Below, one piece after another: positions 1-9,171 of a stretch of DNA of 44,984 bases. The notes below the pieces were generated by a model. The model was given only the letters and a program-made list of their open reading frames with translations, was not told the origin of the DNA and made no database searches. Location of the stretch: positions 1 to 44,984 of the forward strand of contig JAFTLZ010000104.1 of assembly GCA_017452665.1 (NCBI GenBank). Direction: 5' to 3'. Source of the DNA: Clostridia bacterium. Its GTDB lineage: Bacteria > Bacillota > Clostridia > Oscillospirales > CAG-272. Numbering within the stretch: position 1 is the first letter of the stretch; the number at the start of each line of letters is the position of its first letter. The translations under genes and the position numbers were made by a program.

Positions 1-38
1 CGCAGGGGCCCCAACGGCGGCTTTTATGAACGAATTGA

Positions 39-854
39 TTATTTTTCTGCCAGCAGATATTGCCTTGGTGTTTTTCCGTAGCAACGTTTAAAGCTGCGGA
101 TTAAGCTACAGGTGTCGCTGAATCCGCAGACCTCGGCGGCTTCTTGCTCGGTTTTTCCTTCGCGGAGCAGCCGGAGTGCACTTTTGACGCGAAAACGGAT
201 GACGTAATCGTTCAGCGTACAACCGATGTATTTTTTAAAGGCGGTCATCAGTGTCGTGCGTCCAACACCAAGACTCCATGCAAGCTCGGATGCTAAGATC
301 TTCTTTGCATAATTGGTGCTGATGTAGGTCAGGGCATCGCTGACAAAGCGCGGAATTTCAGTACCGTCATTTTCCTCGGTCCCGGCAATTTCTGCAATCA
401 GCGAGAGTAGGCAAAGAATCATCAAGCGTTGCCGAAAGGGATCTTTTTCGGCTTGAATTTCCAAAATCCGTGATTTGCAAAGCGCGGTTTGCTCGGGTGA
501 GAGCGTGACGACGCGCCCTGCTTTGCCAAATACCGTGGAAAGCTGCTTCCATTCCGGGATGTAATCGGCAATGAATTCATCCGAAAACAAAAGATTCAGA
601 CGGCTGTAAAAAATATCGGGGTGGCGGGACATTAGATGCGGTGTTTTTGGAGAGGCAAGAACGATACGCGGCTCAGTCCCTTCCCGCACGTGATCGGGGA
701 GGAGCACCTTGACCTTTCCGGAGAGGATCAGGCTGATCTCGTAATAGTCGTGCATATGAAAATCCGTCATGGTGGATTTATATCCTTCGTAATAGTCCAC
801 CGAGCAGTTGTGCCAGTTGCGGCGGTAATACATATTATCCAAATTGGTCGGCAT
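39..854 (-). CDS. AraC-family transcriptional regulator
   Basis: This is a 271-residue AraC/XylS-type regulator. The N-terminal half (about residues 15-150) looks like a cupin-type effector-binding domain, with a histidine-rich segment near residue 34 (FHMHDYYE). The last ~95 residues form the paired helix-turn-helix DNA-binding domain, with the typical ending in which GFSDTCSLIRSFKR is followed by GKTPRQYL. The ATG start is preceded by GAGGAG at about 9 bases. The gene diverges from the uronate operon that starts at 1046, and only about 190 bases separate the two starts. By position it is the likely local regulator of that operon, responding to a uronate or uronide; this is inference. It is not itself one of the classical GntR or LacI uronate repressors (UxuR, ExuR, KdgR). 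Confidence 0.93.
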   Translation of the reverse strand: MPTNLDNMYYRRNWHNCSVDYYEGYKSTMTDFHMHDYYEISLILSGKVKVLLPDHVREGTEPRIVLASPKTPHLMSRHPDIFYSRLNLLFSDEFIADYIPEWKQLSTVFGKAGRVVTLSPEQTALCKSRILEIQAEKDPFRQRLMILCLLSLIAEIAGTEENDGTEIPRFVSDALTYISTNYAKKILASELAWSLGVGRTTLMTAFKKYIGCTLNDYVIRFRVKSALRLLREGKTEQEAAEVCGFSDTCSLIRSFKRCYGKTPRQYLLAEK

Positions 855-884
855 GCGGGATTTCTCCTCTCATTTCTTTTGATT

Positions 885-913
885 ATTGTAGCATAATTCT
901 GAATGATTTTCAA
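885..913 (-). promoter_or_regulatory. SigA-type promoter of the AraC gene
   Basis: Read on the minus strand, TTGAAA (908-913) and TACAAT (885-890) are separated by exactly 17 bases. The -10 box lies about 30 bases upstream of the AraC start codon. Confidence 0.7.
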
Positions 914-985
914 TACTAATTGCGGATTTTTTTAAAAAAAGCAAAAAAAAATGAACGATTTGCCTATGATGTGTACGATTTTATA

Positions 986-1014
986 TTGTTTTATTGCTCC
1001 GGATGGTTTATAAT
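986..1014 (+). promoter_or_regulatory. SigA-type promoter of the uronate operon
   Basis: TTGTTT (986-991) and TATAAT (1009-1014) are separated by 17 bases, 31 bases before the start codon at 1046. The -35 box is imperfect, as expected for an activator-dependent promoter. The AraC product encoded divergently is the obvious candidate activator. Confidence 0.7.
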
Positions 1015-1045
1015 AAAATATATCCAAAATAACACGGAGGATGTT

Positions 1046-2779
1046 ATGACAAGAATATTTGACGAGCACGTGATTCGGCGTGTGCGTTCTTTGGACGGGG
1101 CATGGCATTTTCGCAAGGATCCCTTGAATTGCGGCAAGGAAACGGCGTGGTTTTTGGGAATTCCGCGCGGCGAGACGGTGGCGGTTCCGTCGGTTTGGAA
1201 TACCGAACAAGGAAACTTGAACTACGAGGGGGTTGCCTGGTATGAAAAGCACTTTTACAGCGAGGGCGGATGCTTGCGCCTGTGCTTTGGCGCGGTGATG
1301 ACCGAGGCGGAGGTTTGGCTTGATGGCAACTATCTCGGATCGCATTACGGCGGATTTTCACAGTTCGATTTTATCGTTTCGGACGTGGCGGCAGGGGAGC
1401 ACCGCTTGACGGTACGCGTGGATAACCGTTTTGATGCGGATTCCATTCCGCAGGAGTGGGTGGATTGGTATCATTACGGCGGGATTACGCGCGGCGTCAG
1501 CGTGGAAACCTTGCAGGGAATTTGCGTGCTTTGCAACCGTTTGGAGTATACGCTCTCCGAGGATCTGAAAAGCGCGACGGGGCAATTTGTGTTAGAGCTG
1601 TACAACGCAGGTGCCGAGCAGGCGGACACAGAAGTGAACATCTCTTTGGGCGGGACGCTTGTATCAACGGGGGTGGCAGAGCTGTCTGCCGGTGCGCGCA
1701 AAGAAGTGACGCTCTCGGAATTCACATTGGAAAACGTGGCGCTTTGGAACGTGGGGGCACCCGAGCTCTACGACGTTCGCATTACCACGGCAACCGACGA
1801 TTTGTGTGATCGCGTTGGATTCCGCAAGATTGAGGTAAAAGACGGCGCGGTGCTGCTCAACGGGAAGCCCGTGGAGTTCCGCGGTGTGAACCGACACGAG
1901 GAGCATCCCGATTGGGGCTTTGCATTTCCGTTTGGTTTGATGAAAAAGGATATTGATCTGGCGTTGGAGATGGGATGCAACGCCATTCGCGGATCACACT
2001 ATCCCAATTCGCAGGAGTTTGTGGATTTGTTGGACGAGCGCGGATTGATGTTTTGGAGTGAGATTCCGATTTGGGGCTGCGGCTTTTCGGATGAGGCATT
2101 GGCGAACGAGACGGTTGTGCGGCGCGGTCTTGAGATGCACCGCGAAATGGTGAAATATTATTACAACCACCCGTGTATCGTTTTGTGGGGAATGCACAAC
2201 GAAATTCATTCTTATCACGAAGCGGCATACCGCATGAGCAAGCTTTACTACGAATATCTCAAGGAGAACGGCGGCAATCGCTTGGTGGTGTATGCATCCT
2301 GCCACCCGCTGAAGGATATTTGCTTTGAATTTTCTGATTTGATTTGTCTCAACCAGTATTTCGGTTGGTATTACGGATACGAGGACGATGCTTGGGAGAA
2401 GTTTTTGGCAGAGTTCTGCGAGCATATCAAAACGCTTGGTATGGCTCACAAGCCCATCGTAATGAGCGAGTTCGGCTGTGCGGCGATTGCAGGATGCCAC
2501 GACGATGAGAATATTTTGTGGTGTGAGGAAAATCAGGCAAAACAGATTGCGCATTGCCTGAAGGTGTTCCACGAGCATCCGCAGGTGGCGGGTTCTTTTA
2601 TCTGGCAGTTCTTTGATATGCGTACCTGCTTGCAAGCCGGCCTGAACCGTGCGCGCGGCTTTAACAACAAGGGCCTGATGAATGAGTACCGCAAGCCGAA
2701 ATTGGCTTACCGCGCGGCAAAAGAGCTGTATCATGAATTTGCTGCAGAAGAAACGGATAGATTTGATTTTAAAGGCTGA
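1046..2779 (+). CDS. GH2 beta-hexuronidase (beta-glucuronidase-like)
   Basis: This 577-residue glycoside hydrolase family 2 enzyme has the usual order: jelly-roll sugar-binding domain, immunoglobulin-like domain and catalytic TIM barrel. The acid/base is Glu386 in a HNE motif and the nucleophile is Glu475 in MSEFG. An Asn-x-Lys motif (Asn540, Lys542) sits near the C-terminus; in beta-glucuronidases this motif contacts the uronate carboxylate, so an acidic sugar substrate is likely. The open frame extends upstream to 920, but the ATG at 1046 is preferred: GGAGG lies 5 bases before it and the promoter -10 box at 1009-1014 lies inside the longer reading. No signal peptide is seen, so the enzyme is cytoplasmic. 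It heads an operon carrying the galacturonate-branch enzymes UxaB and UxaA, so a beta-galacturonidase or dual specificity is as plausible as a strict beta-glucuronidase. Confidence 0.9.
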   Translation: MTRIFDEHVIRRVRSLDGAWHFRKDPLNCGKETAWFLGIPRGETVAVPSVWNTEQGNLNYEGVAWYEKHFYSEGGCLRLCFGAVMTEAEVWLDGNYLGSHYGGFSQFDFIVSDVAAGEHRLTVRVDNRFDADSIPQEWVDWYHYGGITRGVSVETLQGICVLCNRLEYTLSEDLKSATGQFVLELYNAGAEQADTEVNISLGGTLVSTGVAELSAGARKEVTLSEFTLENVALWNVGAPELYDVRITTATDDLCDRVGFRKIEVKDGAVLLNGKPVEFRGVNRHEEHPDWGFAFPFGLMKKDIDLALEMGCNAIRGSHYPNSQEFVDLLDERGLMFWSEIPIWGCGFSDEALANETVVRRGLEMHREMVKYYYNHPCIVLWGMHNEIHSYHEAAYRMSKLYYEYLKENGGNRLVVYASCHPLKDICFEFSDLICLNQYFGWYYGYEDDAWEKFLAEFCEHIKTLGMAHKPIVMSEFGCAAIAGCHDDENILWCEENQAKQIAHCLKVFHEHPQVAGSFIWQFFDMRTCLQAGLNRARGFNNKGLMNEYRKPKLAYRAAKELYHEFAAEETDRFDFKG

Positions 2780-2794
2780 AAAGGAGTGAGATAT

Positions 2795-4093
2795 ATGGAG
2801 CAAAAGAATATGAACCGCCCGGTGCGTGTGATTCAGTTTGGTGAGGGAGGATTTTTGCGCGGCTTTGCCGATTGGATGCTGCAAAAGCTGAACGATGAGG
2901 GGCTGTTTTGCGGCAGCGTTGCGGTGGTACAGCCGATTCGTGAAGGGTTGTGCGATTTGTTGACGGCACAAAATTGCACATATACGCACATCATTCGCGG
3001 TGCCGAGGGTGTGGAGCAGACACGCATTGATGTGATTTCGCACTGTGTGAAGCCGTACGAGGATTTTGAAGCCTATCTGAAGCTTGCCGAAAATCCGGAC
3101 GCGCGCTTTATCATTTCCAACACGACCGAGGCGGGGATTGAATTCCGTCCGAGCGATCGGGCAACCGACACACCGCCGGAAAGCTTTCCCGCAAAGCTGA
3201 CGCTGTTGCTCAAGCGCCGTTTTGATTTGGGATTGCAGGGCTTTATTCTGCTCCCCTGCGAGCTGATCGACCGCAACGGCGACAATTTGAAGCGCACGGT
3301 GCTGCAGTATGCCGAGCTTTGGAATTTTGGCACGGTTTTTGCGGAGTGGATTGAAAAAGATAACGTTTTTTGCAACACGCTGGTAGACCGCATTAACACG
3401 GGCTATCCCAAGGACGAGGTGATTGATCTTGGCTACGAGGACAAGATGGTGAACACCTCCGAATTCTTCCACCTGTGGGTGATCGAGACCGACTACGATC
3501 TGGAAAGCGAATTGCCGTTCTCACGCGCGGGCTTGAACGTGATTGTAACCAATGATGCCCTGGAGCGCTACCGCACGCGCAAGGTGCGGATCCTCAACGG
3601 GGCGCACACCTCGATGGTGCCGTATGCGTTGCTTTCGGGCTTTGATACCGTCAAATCCTGCATGGATGACGCACAGATGCAAGCCTTTATTCGCGCGTGT
3701 CTGTTTGAGGAGATCATCCCGACGCTGGATCTGCCGCGGGAGGAGCTGGAGTCGTATGCCGAGAATGTTCTGGTGCGTTTTTCCAATCCGTACATCAAGC
3801 ATTATCTTTCGTCCATTGTGCTCAATTCGGTCAGTAAATTTCGCGTGCGCGTGTTGCCCTCCATTTTGGAATATCGCGCAAGATTTGGAAGCTACCCCAA
3901 GCATCTGCTGTTCTCGTTTGGTAAGCTGATTGCATTTTACAAGCACGGAACACCAAACGATTCTCCCGAAATTGTGGAACGGATGCGGAGTTTGAGCGTT
4001 GCGGAGATCCTTTCCGACCGTACGCTTTGGGGCGAGGATCTTTCGGATATGACCGAGGAGGTTGCCGTGTATGCAGATTCATCCGTCGGATAA
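2795..4093 (+). CDS. uxaB: Tagaturonate reductase (altronate oxidoreductase)
   Basis: This 432-residue cytoplasmic enzyme of the long-chain mannitol dehydrogenase family interconverts D-tagaturonate and D-altronate with NADH, the second step of galacturonate breakdown. The N-terminal nucleotide-binding segment VIQFGEGGFLRGFADW, the SNTTEAGIEF block, the LPCELIDRNGD block and the ILNGAHTSMVPYA catalytic block closely resemble Escherichia coli UxaB, and the length is close to that of the E. coli protein. A GTG start at 2786 is possible, but AAGGAG at 2781-2786 is the ribosome binding site of the ATG at 2795. The gene lies 15 bases after the GH2 gene and its end overlaps uxaA by 23 bases. Confidence 0.94.
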   Translation: MEQKNMNRPVRVIQFGEGGFLRGFADWMLQKLNDEGLFCGSVAVVQPIREGLCDLLTAQNCTYTHIIRGAEGVEQTRIDVISHCVKPYEDFEAYLKLAENPDARFIISNTTEAGIEFRPSDRATDTPPESFPAKLTLLLKRRFDLGLQGFILLPCELIDRNGDNLKRTVLQYAELWNFGTVFAEWIEKDNVFCNTLVDRINTGYPKDEVIDLGYEDKMVNTSEFFHLWVIETDYDLESELPFSRAGLNVIVTNDALERYRTRKVRILNGAHTSMVPYALLSGFDTVKSCMDDAQMQAFIRACLFEEIIPTLDLPREELESYAENVLVRFSNPYIKHYLSSIVLNSVSKFRVRVLPSILEYRARFGSYPKHLLFSFGKLIAFYKHGTPNDSPEIVERMRSLSVAEILSDRTLWGEDLSDMTEEVAVYADSSVG

Positions 4094-5444
4094 CGTGGAG
4101 GTGCGCGCAGACGGGCAAAAATACGCGCTGTGTCGAATTGCCGAGGGGGAAAACGTGATCAAATACGGTTTCCCGATCGGGGCGGCGAGGCGTGAGATTT
4201 GCGTGGGGGAGTTGGTCTCGCCCGAAAATCTGCGCTCCAATCTTGCCGGTCTTGGCGATTGGATCTATGAAAAGAGTGAAACGGCGCCGTTTGCGGTCAA
4301 GAACGGAACGTTCCGGGGATATTTGCGCAAAAACGGTGACGTGGGAATTCGCAACGAGCTGTGGATCGTGCCCACGGTAGGGTGCATCAACGACGTTGTC
4401 AAGCGGTTGGCGCAACAAAGCGGTGCGAAGGCTTTGTTGCATCCGTACGGGTGCTCGCAGCTTGGCGGGGATCTGCTGACCACGCAAAAAACGCTGTGCG
4501 GGCTGATTCGCCACCCGAATGCAGGCGGTGTGCTGGTGTTGGGGCTTGGATGCGAGAACAACCGCATGGAGGATATGCAGGTGATGCTTGCCGATACCGA
4601 CCCCGAACGTGTGCGCTTTTTGAATCTGCAGGATTGCAAAGACGAAATGGAAGAGGGAATGCGGATTCTGGACGAGCTGAAATCGTTGATGTTGACGGAC
4701 GTGCGTACCGAACAGCCGCTATCCAAGCTACGCGTGGCAGTCAAATGCGGCGGAAGCGACGGCTACAGCGGAATCACCGCAAACCCACTGGTGGGAAGAG
4801 CGATGGAATGCTTTTCTGCTTATGGCTCGACAGTATTGATGACCGAGATTCCGGAGGTATTTGGCGCGGAGCAGATCTTGCTTTCGCGAGCCAAAGATCA
4901 AGAAACGTTTGATCGGGTATCCGCAATGATCCGTGCCTTCCGACAGTATTTTATCAACCACGGGGAGGGGATTGCGGACAATCCGTCGCCCGGCAATATT
5001 GCGGGCGGAATTTCCACCTTGGAGGAAAAGTCACTTGGGTGCGTGCAAAAGGCAGGAAAGGTTCCGCTTTGCGGTGCATTGGATTTTGGTGAAGTGCCGA
5101 CGGGCGGCGGCTTGTATCTGGTCAACGGACCGGGCAACGACATGGTTGCCGTGACCAACCTTGCCGCGTCCGGTGCACACCTGATTCTGTTTACCACGGG
5201 ACGCGGTACGCCGCTGTCGGCGCCGGTTCCCACGCTGAAAATTTCCACCAATTCGGCACTGGCGCAAAAAAAGCCGCATTGGATCGATTTCAACGCCGGA
5301 AAGCTATTGGACGGCGGTGATTGGCAAAGTATGACCGAGAAATTGTTCTCGCTTTGCTGTGCGGTTGCAGAAGGTCGGCTGAGCTTGAGCGAAGAGAGGA
5401 ACGATTACGAAATTGCCATTTTTAAGGATGGCGTTACTTTATAG
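4071..5444 (+). CDS. uxaA: Altronate dehydratase
   Basis: This 457-residue protein matches UxaA, which dehydrates D-altronate to 2-keto-3-deoxy-D-gluconate and needs a metal (iron or manganese). The first ~75 residues are the SAF-like N-terminal domain (IHPSDNVEVR followed by NVIKYGFPIG). The catalytic domain follows, with GDVGIRNELW, VPTVGCIN, HPYGCSQLGGD and the C-terminal GRGTPLSAPVPTLKISTN block. The conserved cysteines and histidines of these blocks are present. GAGGAG at 4055-4060 supports the ATG at 4071 over an in-frame TTG at 4062. The start lies inside the end of uxaB, so the two are probably translationally coupled. Confidence 0.93.
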   Translation: MQIHPSDNVEVRADGQKYALCRIAEGENVIKYGFPIGAARREICVGELVSPENLRSNLAGLGDWIYEKSETAPFAVKNGTFRGYLRKNGDVGIRNELWIVPTVGCINDVVKRLAQQSGAKALLHPYGCSQLGGDLLTTQKTLCGLIRHPNAGGVLVLGLGCENNRMEDMQVMLADTDPERVRFLNLQDCKDEMEEGMRILDELKSLMLTDVRTEQPLSKLRVAVKCGGSDGYSGITANPLVGRAMECFSAYGSTVLMTEIPEVFGAEQILLSRAKDQETFDRVSAMIRAFRQYFINHGEGIADNPSPGNIAGGISTLEEKSLGCVQKAGKVPLCGALDFGEVPTGGGLYLVNGPGNDMVAVTNLAASGAHLILFTTGRGTPLSAPVPTLKISTNSALAQKKPHWIDFNAGKLLDGGDWQSMTEKLFSLCCAVAEGRLSLSEERNDYEIAIFKDGVTL

Positions 5445-5459
5445 AAGGGAGAGAACTGT

Positions 5460-6629
5460 ATGAAGCCTTATATCAGCGAATATGTTCCTGATTTTCAGAT
5501 TTTAACTCCCAACGACGGTGCGCATTACTTTTTTGCTTATTACGATATGCGCGCAACGGGCAGAGGCGGCAAGCATTTGTGCCACCGTGTGCCCTTTATG
5601 GATCGTTTGCAAACCGCTGGGGACGTGTGTGAGCTGGGGTACCTTGACGGGGGAAGGTTCGTCAAATTTGCCGAAACGAGTGCATGGAACTTTCAACAAG
5701 GGGCGATGCTGCAATATCATCCGTATCTGGAAAACACGGTGTACTACAACGTGTGCGAGGATGGGAAGTTTATGACCGTGACGCACAATTTTGCAACGGG
5801 AGAGAAGAAGTACGCCGACCGTGCGACGGCTTGTATTTCTCCTGACGGAAAGTGGGGCTTGGCGATCAATTTCGGACGGATTTTTGCATTCCGTCCGGGC
5901 TACGGATATGCGGGCTATGCGGATGAATATGCGAATGTCAATGCGCCTGCCGAGGACGGAGTGTTTTTGGTCGATATGGAGACTGGATGCTCCAGGCTGA
6001 TCATTTCCTACGACAAGCTGGCTCCCATTGCGGGATTCGGGGCGGACGAAAAGGTGTTGATCAATCACATTACCTTTAATACCTCCTCCGACCGTTTTGT
6101 GATGCTGGTTCGTAACTTTCCGACCGAGAAGAATCCGGGGTGGTCAACCTCGATGGTGATCGGCGATCTGCAGGGCAACTGCAAAACAGTGTTGATGAAT
6201 ACCTACGTTTCGCACTATTACTGGACCGCGCCCGACACCATTCTGGCGCATTGCACGGTGACGGGGGAGACGAAGAAAAGTATGTACAGCATCAACGTGG
6301 ATTCCTGCACGTGGACAGAGCATGATATGCCGTATTTTTATGAGGATCATAACCCGGACATTCATTGTAACACCTCTCCTGACGGTAAATATATTATTGG
6401 AGACGGATATGAGATCAAAGGTTATCGCTATCTGATGGCATATAGTCTGAAAACGGGAGAGAGCCGCGAGCTGTTGCGCGTAAAAAGTGTGACACCGCAA
6501 GGAATTATAGACATTCGTACCGATCTGCACGCCAGATTTGTATGGGGCGGGCAGTATATCAGCTTTGATACCACGCAAAACGGTCGCCGTGAGATTGCAT
6601 TGATCCCGACCGATTGTCTGAACTTTTAA
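5460..6629 (+). CDS. TolB-like beta-propeller protein, possibly PL22-related
   Basis: This 389-residue protein has repeated blade signatures such as SPDGKWGLAI and SPDGKYIIGD, which indicate a WD40/TolB-like beta-propeller. No signal peptide is visible, so it should be cytoplasmic like its operon neighbours. Other recognisable blocks are QQGAMLQYHP, HNPDIHCNTSPDG, RTDLHARFVW and ISFDTTQNGRREI. Oligogalacturonate lyases of family PL22 are also cytoplasmic seven-bladed propellers found in uronate operons, and the His-containing blocks here resemble them loosely. The assignment to PL22 is tentative: overall similarity is low and no catalytic residue can be assigned with confidence. The gene sits 15 bases after uxaA with an AGGGAGAG ribosome binding site. 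Confidence 0.75.
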   Translation: MKPYISEYVPDFQILTPNDGAHYFFAYYDMRATGRGGKHLCHRVPFMDRLQTAGDVCELGYLDGGRFVKFAETSAWNFQQGAMLQYHPYLENTVYYNVCEDGKFMTVTHNFATGEKKYADRATACISPDGKWGLAINFGRIFAFRPGYGYAGYADEYANVNAPAEDGVFLVDMETGCSRLIISYDKLAPIAGFGADEKVLINHITFNTSSDRFVMLVRNFPTEKNPGWSTSMVIGDLQGNCKTVLMNTYVSHYYWTAPDTILAHCTVTGETKKSMYSINVDSCTWTEHDMPYFYEDHNPDIHCNTSPDGKYIIGDGYEIKGYRYLMAYSLKTGESRELLRVKSVTPQGIIDIRTDLHARFVWGGQYISFDTTQNGRREIALIPTDCLNF

Positions 6630-6662
6630 TACTGAAATAAATACAAAAAGGAGAATTTTATT

Positions 6663-7730
6663 ATGAATGAGAATCAAACCTTTCCGAAAGCGTATCACTA
6701 TGACGAAGAGCCTTGTCACAAGATGATTGTCAAGCAGATGAAGCAAGCATTGGCATATGATCCTACGAAGGAGTATGCAACATGGAAGCAGGAGATTCGC
6801 GAGAAGTTTTTGGAGCTTTCCGGGATGAACTTGATCGAGGCAAATGGGGATTGCGATCCGGAGCTGAATATTGAACATACCTTAGAAAAGGACGGGTATA
6901 CCGAAATTCGCTTTACGTTCCAGAGTGAAATTGGCTACCGCGTGCCTTGTTATCTTCTGATTCCCGACACGGGCAAGGCTTCCTATCCCGTTGCCATTAC
7001 CTTGCAGGGACATTCCACGGGCTTTCATAACTCGGTAGGAATTGCAAGATACGAACAAGATCTGGCTTATCGGCCGCGCGGACAGTTTGGAATTCAAGCG
7101 GTGCAGCACGGATATGCCGCTCTTTGCATCGAGCAAAGAGGCATGGGTGAGCGCCGTCCGCGTGCTTTGGAGGCGGATTCCTACCGCACCTGTAATTATA
7201 CCGCGATGCAGGCGTTTCAGCTGGGGCGTACGTTGCTTGCCGAGCGTGCATGGGATGTGCACAAGGCGATTGATCTGCTTGCCGCAACGTTTGAAAAGTG
7301 TGATACCGAAAAGGTTTTGATCACAGGCAACTCTGGCGGCGGTACGGCGTCCTTTTATTCCGCTTGCTATGACGAGCGCATCAAGCTTTGTGCGCCCAGC
7401 TGCTCCTTCTGCCCGTACGGCCCCTCTATTATGGATATGTACCACTGTCCTTGCAATTATATTCCGGGGTGCTACCAATGGTTTGATATGCAGGATCTTG
7501 CCTGCCTGATTGCACCGCGGAATCTGAGCGTGATCGCAGGTGTGAAGGATAACATTTTCCCGATCGAAGGGGTAAAGGCAGGATATGCCACGGTGGAAAA
7601 AATTTACGCCGCCGCTGGTGCCCCCGATGCTTGTAGCATGACGGTGACACCCGAAAAGCACTGGTGGTGCGAGGATATTGTTTGGGGCGAGATCGACCGT
7701 GTGACGGGTGCCTTGGGCTGGAAAAACTGA
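6663..7730 (+). CDS. Alpha/beta hydrolase, acetyl(xylan)-esterase-like
   Basis: This 355-residue enzyme is of the large alpha/beta-hydrolase type related to acetyl xylan esterases. The nucleophile is Ser224 in GNSGGG; Asp296 (GVKDNIFP) and His333 (EKHWW) complete the triad. The oxyanion-side strand carries the TLQGHSTG block, and the CIEQRGMGERRPR segment is typical of the acetyl-xylan-esterase group. There is no signal peptide. Within a uronate operon it may remove acetyl groups from imported pectic or glucuronoxylan oligosaccharides; this is inference from context. AAGGAG precedes the ATG at about 8 bases. Confidence 0.85.
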   Translation: MNENQTFPKAYHYDEEPCHKMIVKQMKQALAYDPTKEYATWKQEIREKFLELSGMNLIEANGDCDPELNIEHTLEKDGYTEIRFTFQSEIGYRVPCYLLIPDTGKASYPVAITLQGHSTGFHNSVGIARYEQDLAYRPRGQFGIQAVQHGYAALCIEQRGMGERRPRALEADSYRTCNYTAMQAFQLGRTLLAERAWDVHKAIDLLAATFEKCDTEKVLITGNSGGGTASFYSACYDERIKLCAPSCSFCPYGPSIMDMYHCPCNYIPGCYQWFDMQDLACLIAPRNLSVIAGVKDNIFPIEGVKAGYATVEKIYAAAGAPDACSMTVTPEKHWWCEDIVWGEIDRVTGALGWKN

Positions 7731-7745
7731 ATCGAGGAATTTGAG

Positions 7746-9140
7746 ATGAGTTACATTCGCAAGAATTTTCTTTTGAGCAATCCGACTGCCGAGAAGCTGT
7801 ACTTCGGTTATGCCAAGGAGATGCCGATTTTTGATTACCACTGTCATTTGCCCGAAAAGCAGATTTTGGAAAATAAGCCGTTTTCCGACCTGTTTGAGAT
7901 CTGGCTGGCGGGGGATCACTACAAGTGGCGCTTGATGCGCAACTTTGGCGTGAACGAGGAATATATCACGGGGAGCAGAAGCAACAAGGAGAAATTTTTG
8001 ACCTATTGCCGTGTGCTGGGCGGTGCGTTTGGAAATCCGCTGTATCATTGGTCGCAGGTGGAGCTGGAGGAGTTTTTCGGCTGTACCAAGGAGATCAACG
8101 AGCAGAATGCGGAGGCAATTTGGGAGGAGTGTAATGCCTACATCCGTGCACATAAGGTGACGCCGCAATCCTTGATTGAAGGCTCGAACGTTAAGCATTT
8201 GTACACGACGAACGAGGTGTTTGACGATCTGACCACCTTTGAAAAAATCAAAGAGAAGGGGTATGCGTTTACGGTGACGCCCGCATTCCGTGCAGACAAG
8301 ATCATGAACATTGACGCCCCGCGCTACCGTGAATTTATTGGAATGCTGGAGGCGCAAACGCACGCGGTACATACGCTGGCGGATCTGGAAGCTGCCATTG
8401 AAAAACGGCTGGTTGCATTTTTGGCGGTTGGTTGCCGTGCCAGCGACATTGCCGTGGAGCGTGTTTGCCCGATTTCATCTGCGGAAGAAGCCGAGTTGGT
8501 GTTGGAAAAAGCCTTGCGCGGAGAACAGCCAACGTTGGCAGAGGCCGAGATCTTTAAGGGATACCTGACCTATGCGCTGATGAAGCTGTATGCAAAATAC
8601 GGCGTTGCGACCGAGCTTCACATTGGCGCGATGCGCAACAACAATGCACAGATGCTGAAAAAGCTGGGCTTGGACACCGGATTTGACAGCATTTCCGATA
8701 CCAACAGCATCGGAAATCTTTCGCGCTTGTTTGACCGTCTCAACGACGAGGGGAGCCTGCCTAAGACCATTGTGTTCAATCTCAATCCCAAAATGAATAC
8801 CGAGATCATGACGCTGATCGGCTGTTTTCAAAGCAGTGAGGTAAAGGGAAAGATGCAATACGGCCCGGCATGGTGGTTCCTTGACAACAAGGTGGGCATG
8901 GAACAGCATTTGCGCGATTTGACCGCAACGGGGCATATTGCCGCATTTGTGGGTATGCTGACCGACAGCCGCTCGTTGCTCTCGTATCCGCGGCACCACT
9001 ATTTCCGTAGAATTTTGTGCAACTATTTTGGTACGATGATTGAAAACGGCGAAATGACCGACCACATGGAGCTTGTGGGCGGTATTGTGCAGGATATCTG
9101 CTATAACAATTCCGTTGCTTACTTTGGCATGGAGCCGTAA
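7746..9140 (+). CDS. uxaC: Glucuronate/galacturonate isomerase
   Basis: This 464-residue protein matches uronate isomerase (UxaC) of the amidohydrolase superfamily, converting D-glucuronate to D-fructuronate and D-galacturonate to D-tagaturonate. Diagnostic blocks are the N-terminal PIFDYHCHLPE, the WLAGDHYKWRLMRNFGV block, TELHIGAMRNNN, and the C-terminal TDSRSLLSYPRHHYFRRILC. The metal-binding histidines and the RHxYFRR motif are present, and the length is normal for the family. In this operon it provides the first intracellular step; the reductase and dehydratase next to it are those of the galacturonate branch. Confidence 0.95.
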   Translation: MSYIRKNFLLSNPTAEKLYFGYAKEMPIFDYHCHLPEKQILENKPFSDLFEIWLAGDHYKWRLMRNFGVNEEYITGSRSNKEKFLTYCRVLGGAFGNPLYHWSQVELEEFFGCTKEINEQNAEAIWEECNAYIRAHKVTPQSLIEGSNVKHLYTTNEVFDDLTTFEKIKEKGYAFTVTPAFRADKIMNIDAPRYREFIGMLEAQTHAVHTLADLEAAIEKRLVAFLAVGCRASDIAVERVCPISSAEEAELVLEKALRGEQPTLAEAEIFKGYLTYALMKLYAKYGVATELHIGAMRNNNAQMLKKLGLDTGFDSISDTNSIGNLSRLFDRLNDEGSLPKTIVFNLNPKMNTEIMTLIGCFQSSEVKGKMQYGPAWWFLDNKVGMEQHLRDLTATGHIAAFVGMLTDSRSLLSYPRHHYFRRILCNYFGTMIENGEMTDHMELVGGIVQDICYNNSVAYFGMEP

Positions 9141-9171
9141 CGGAAAGAAACTGATTCAAAAGGAGAACACT

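Noticed and set aside
1994-3472. A 492-codon minus-strand frame opposite the GH2 and uxaB genes
   Set aside because: It is a long antisense shadow of two well-supported genes, spans both of them and their junction, and has no family features.
6882-8372. A 496-codon minus-strand frame opposite the esterase and uxaC genes
   Set aside because: The plus-strand proteins have clear active-site motifs; the antisense frame has skewed composition and no motifs.
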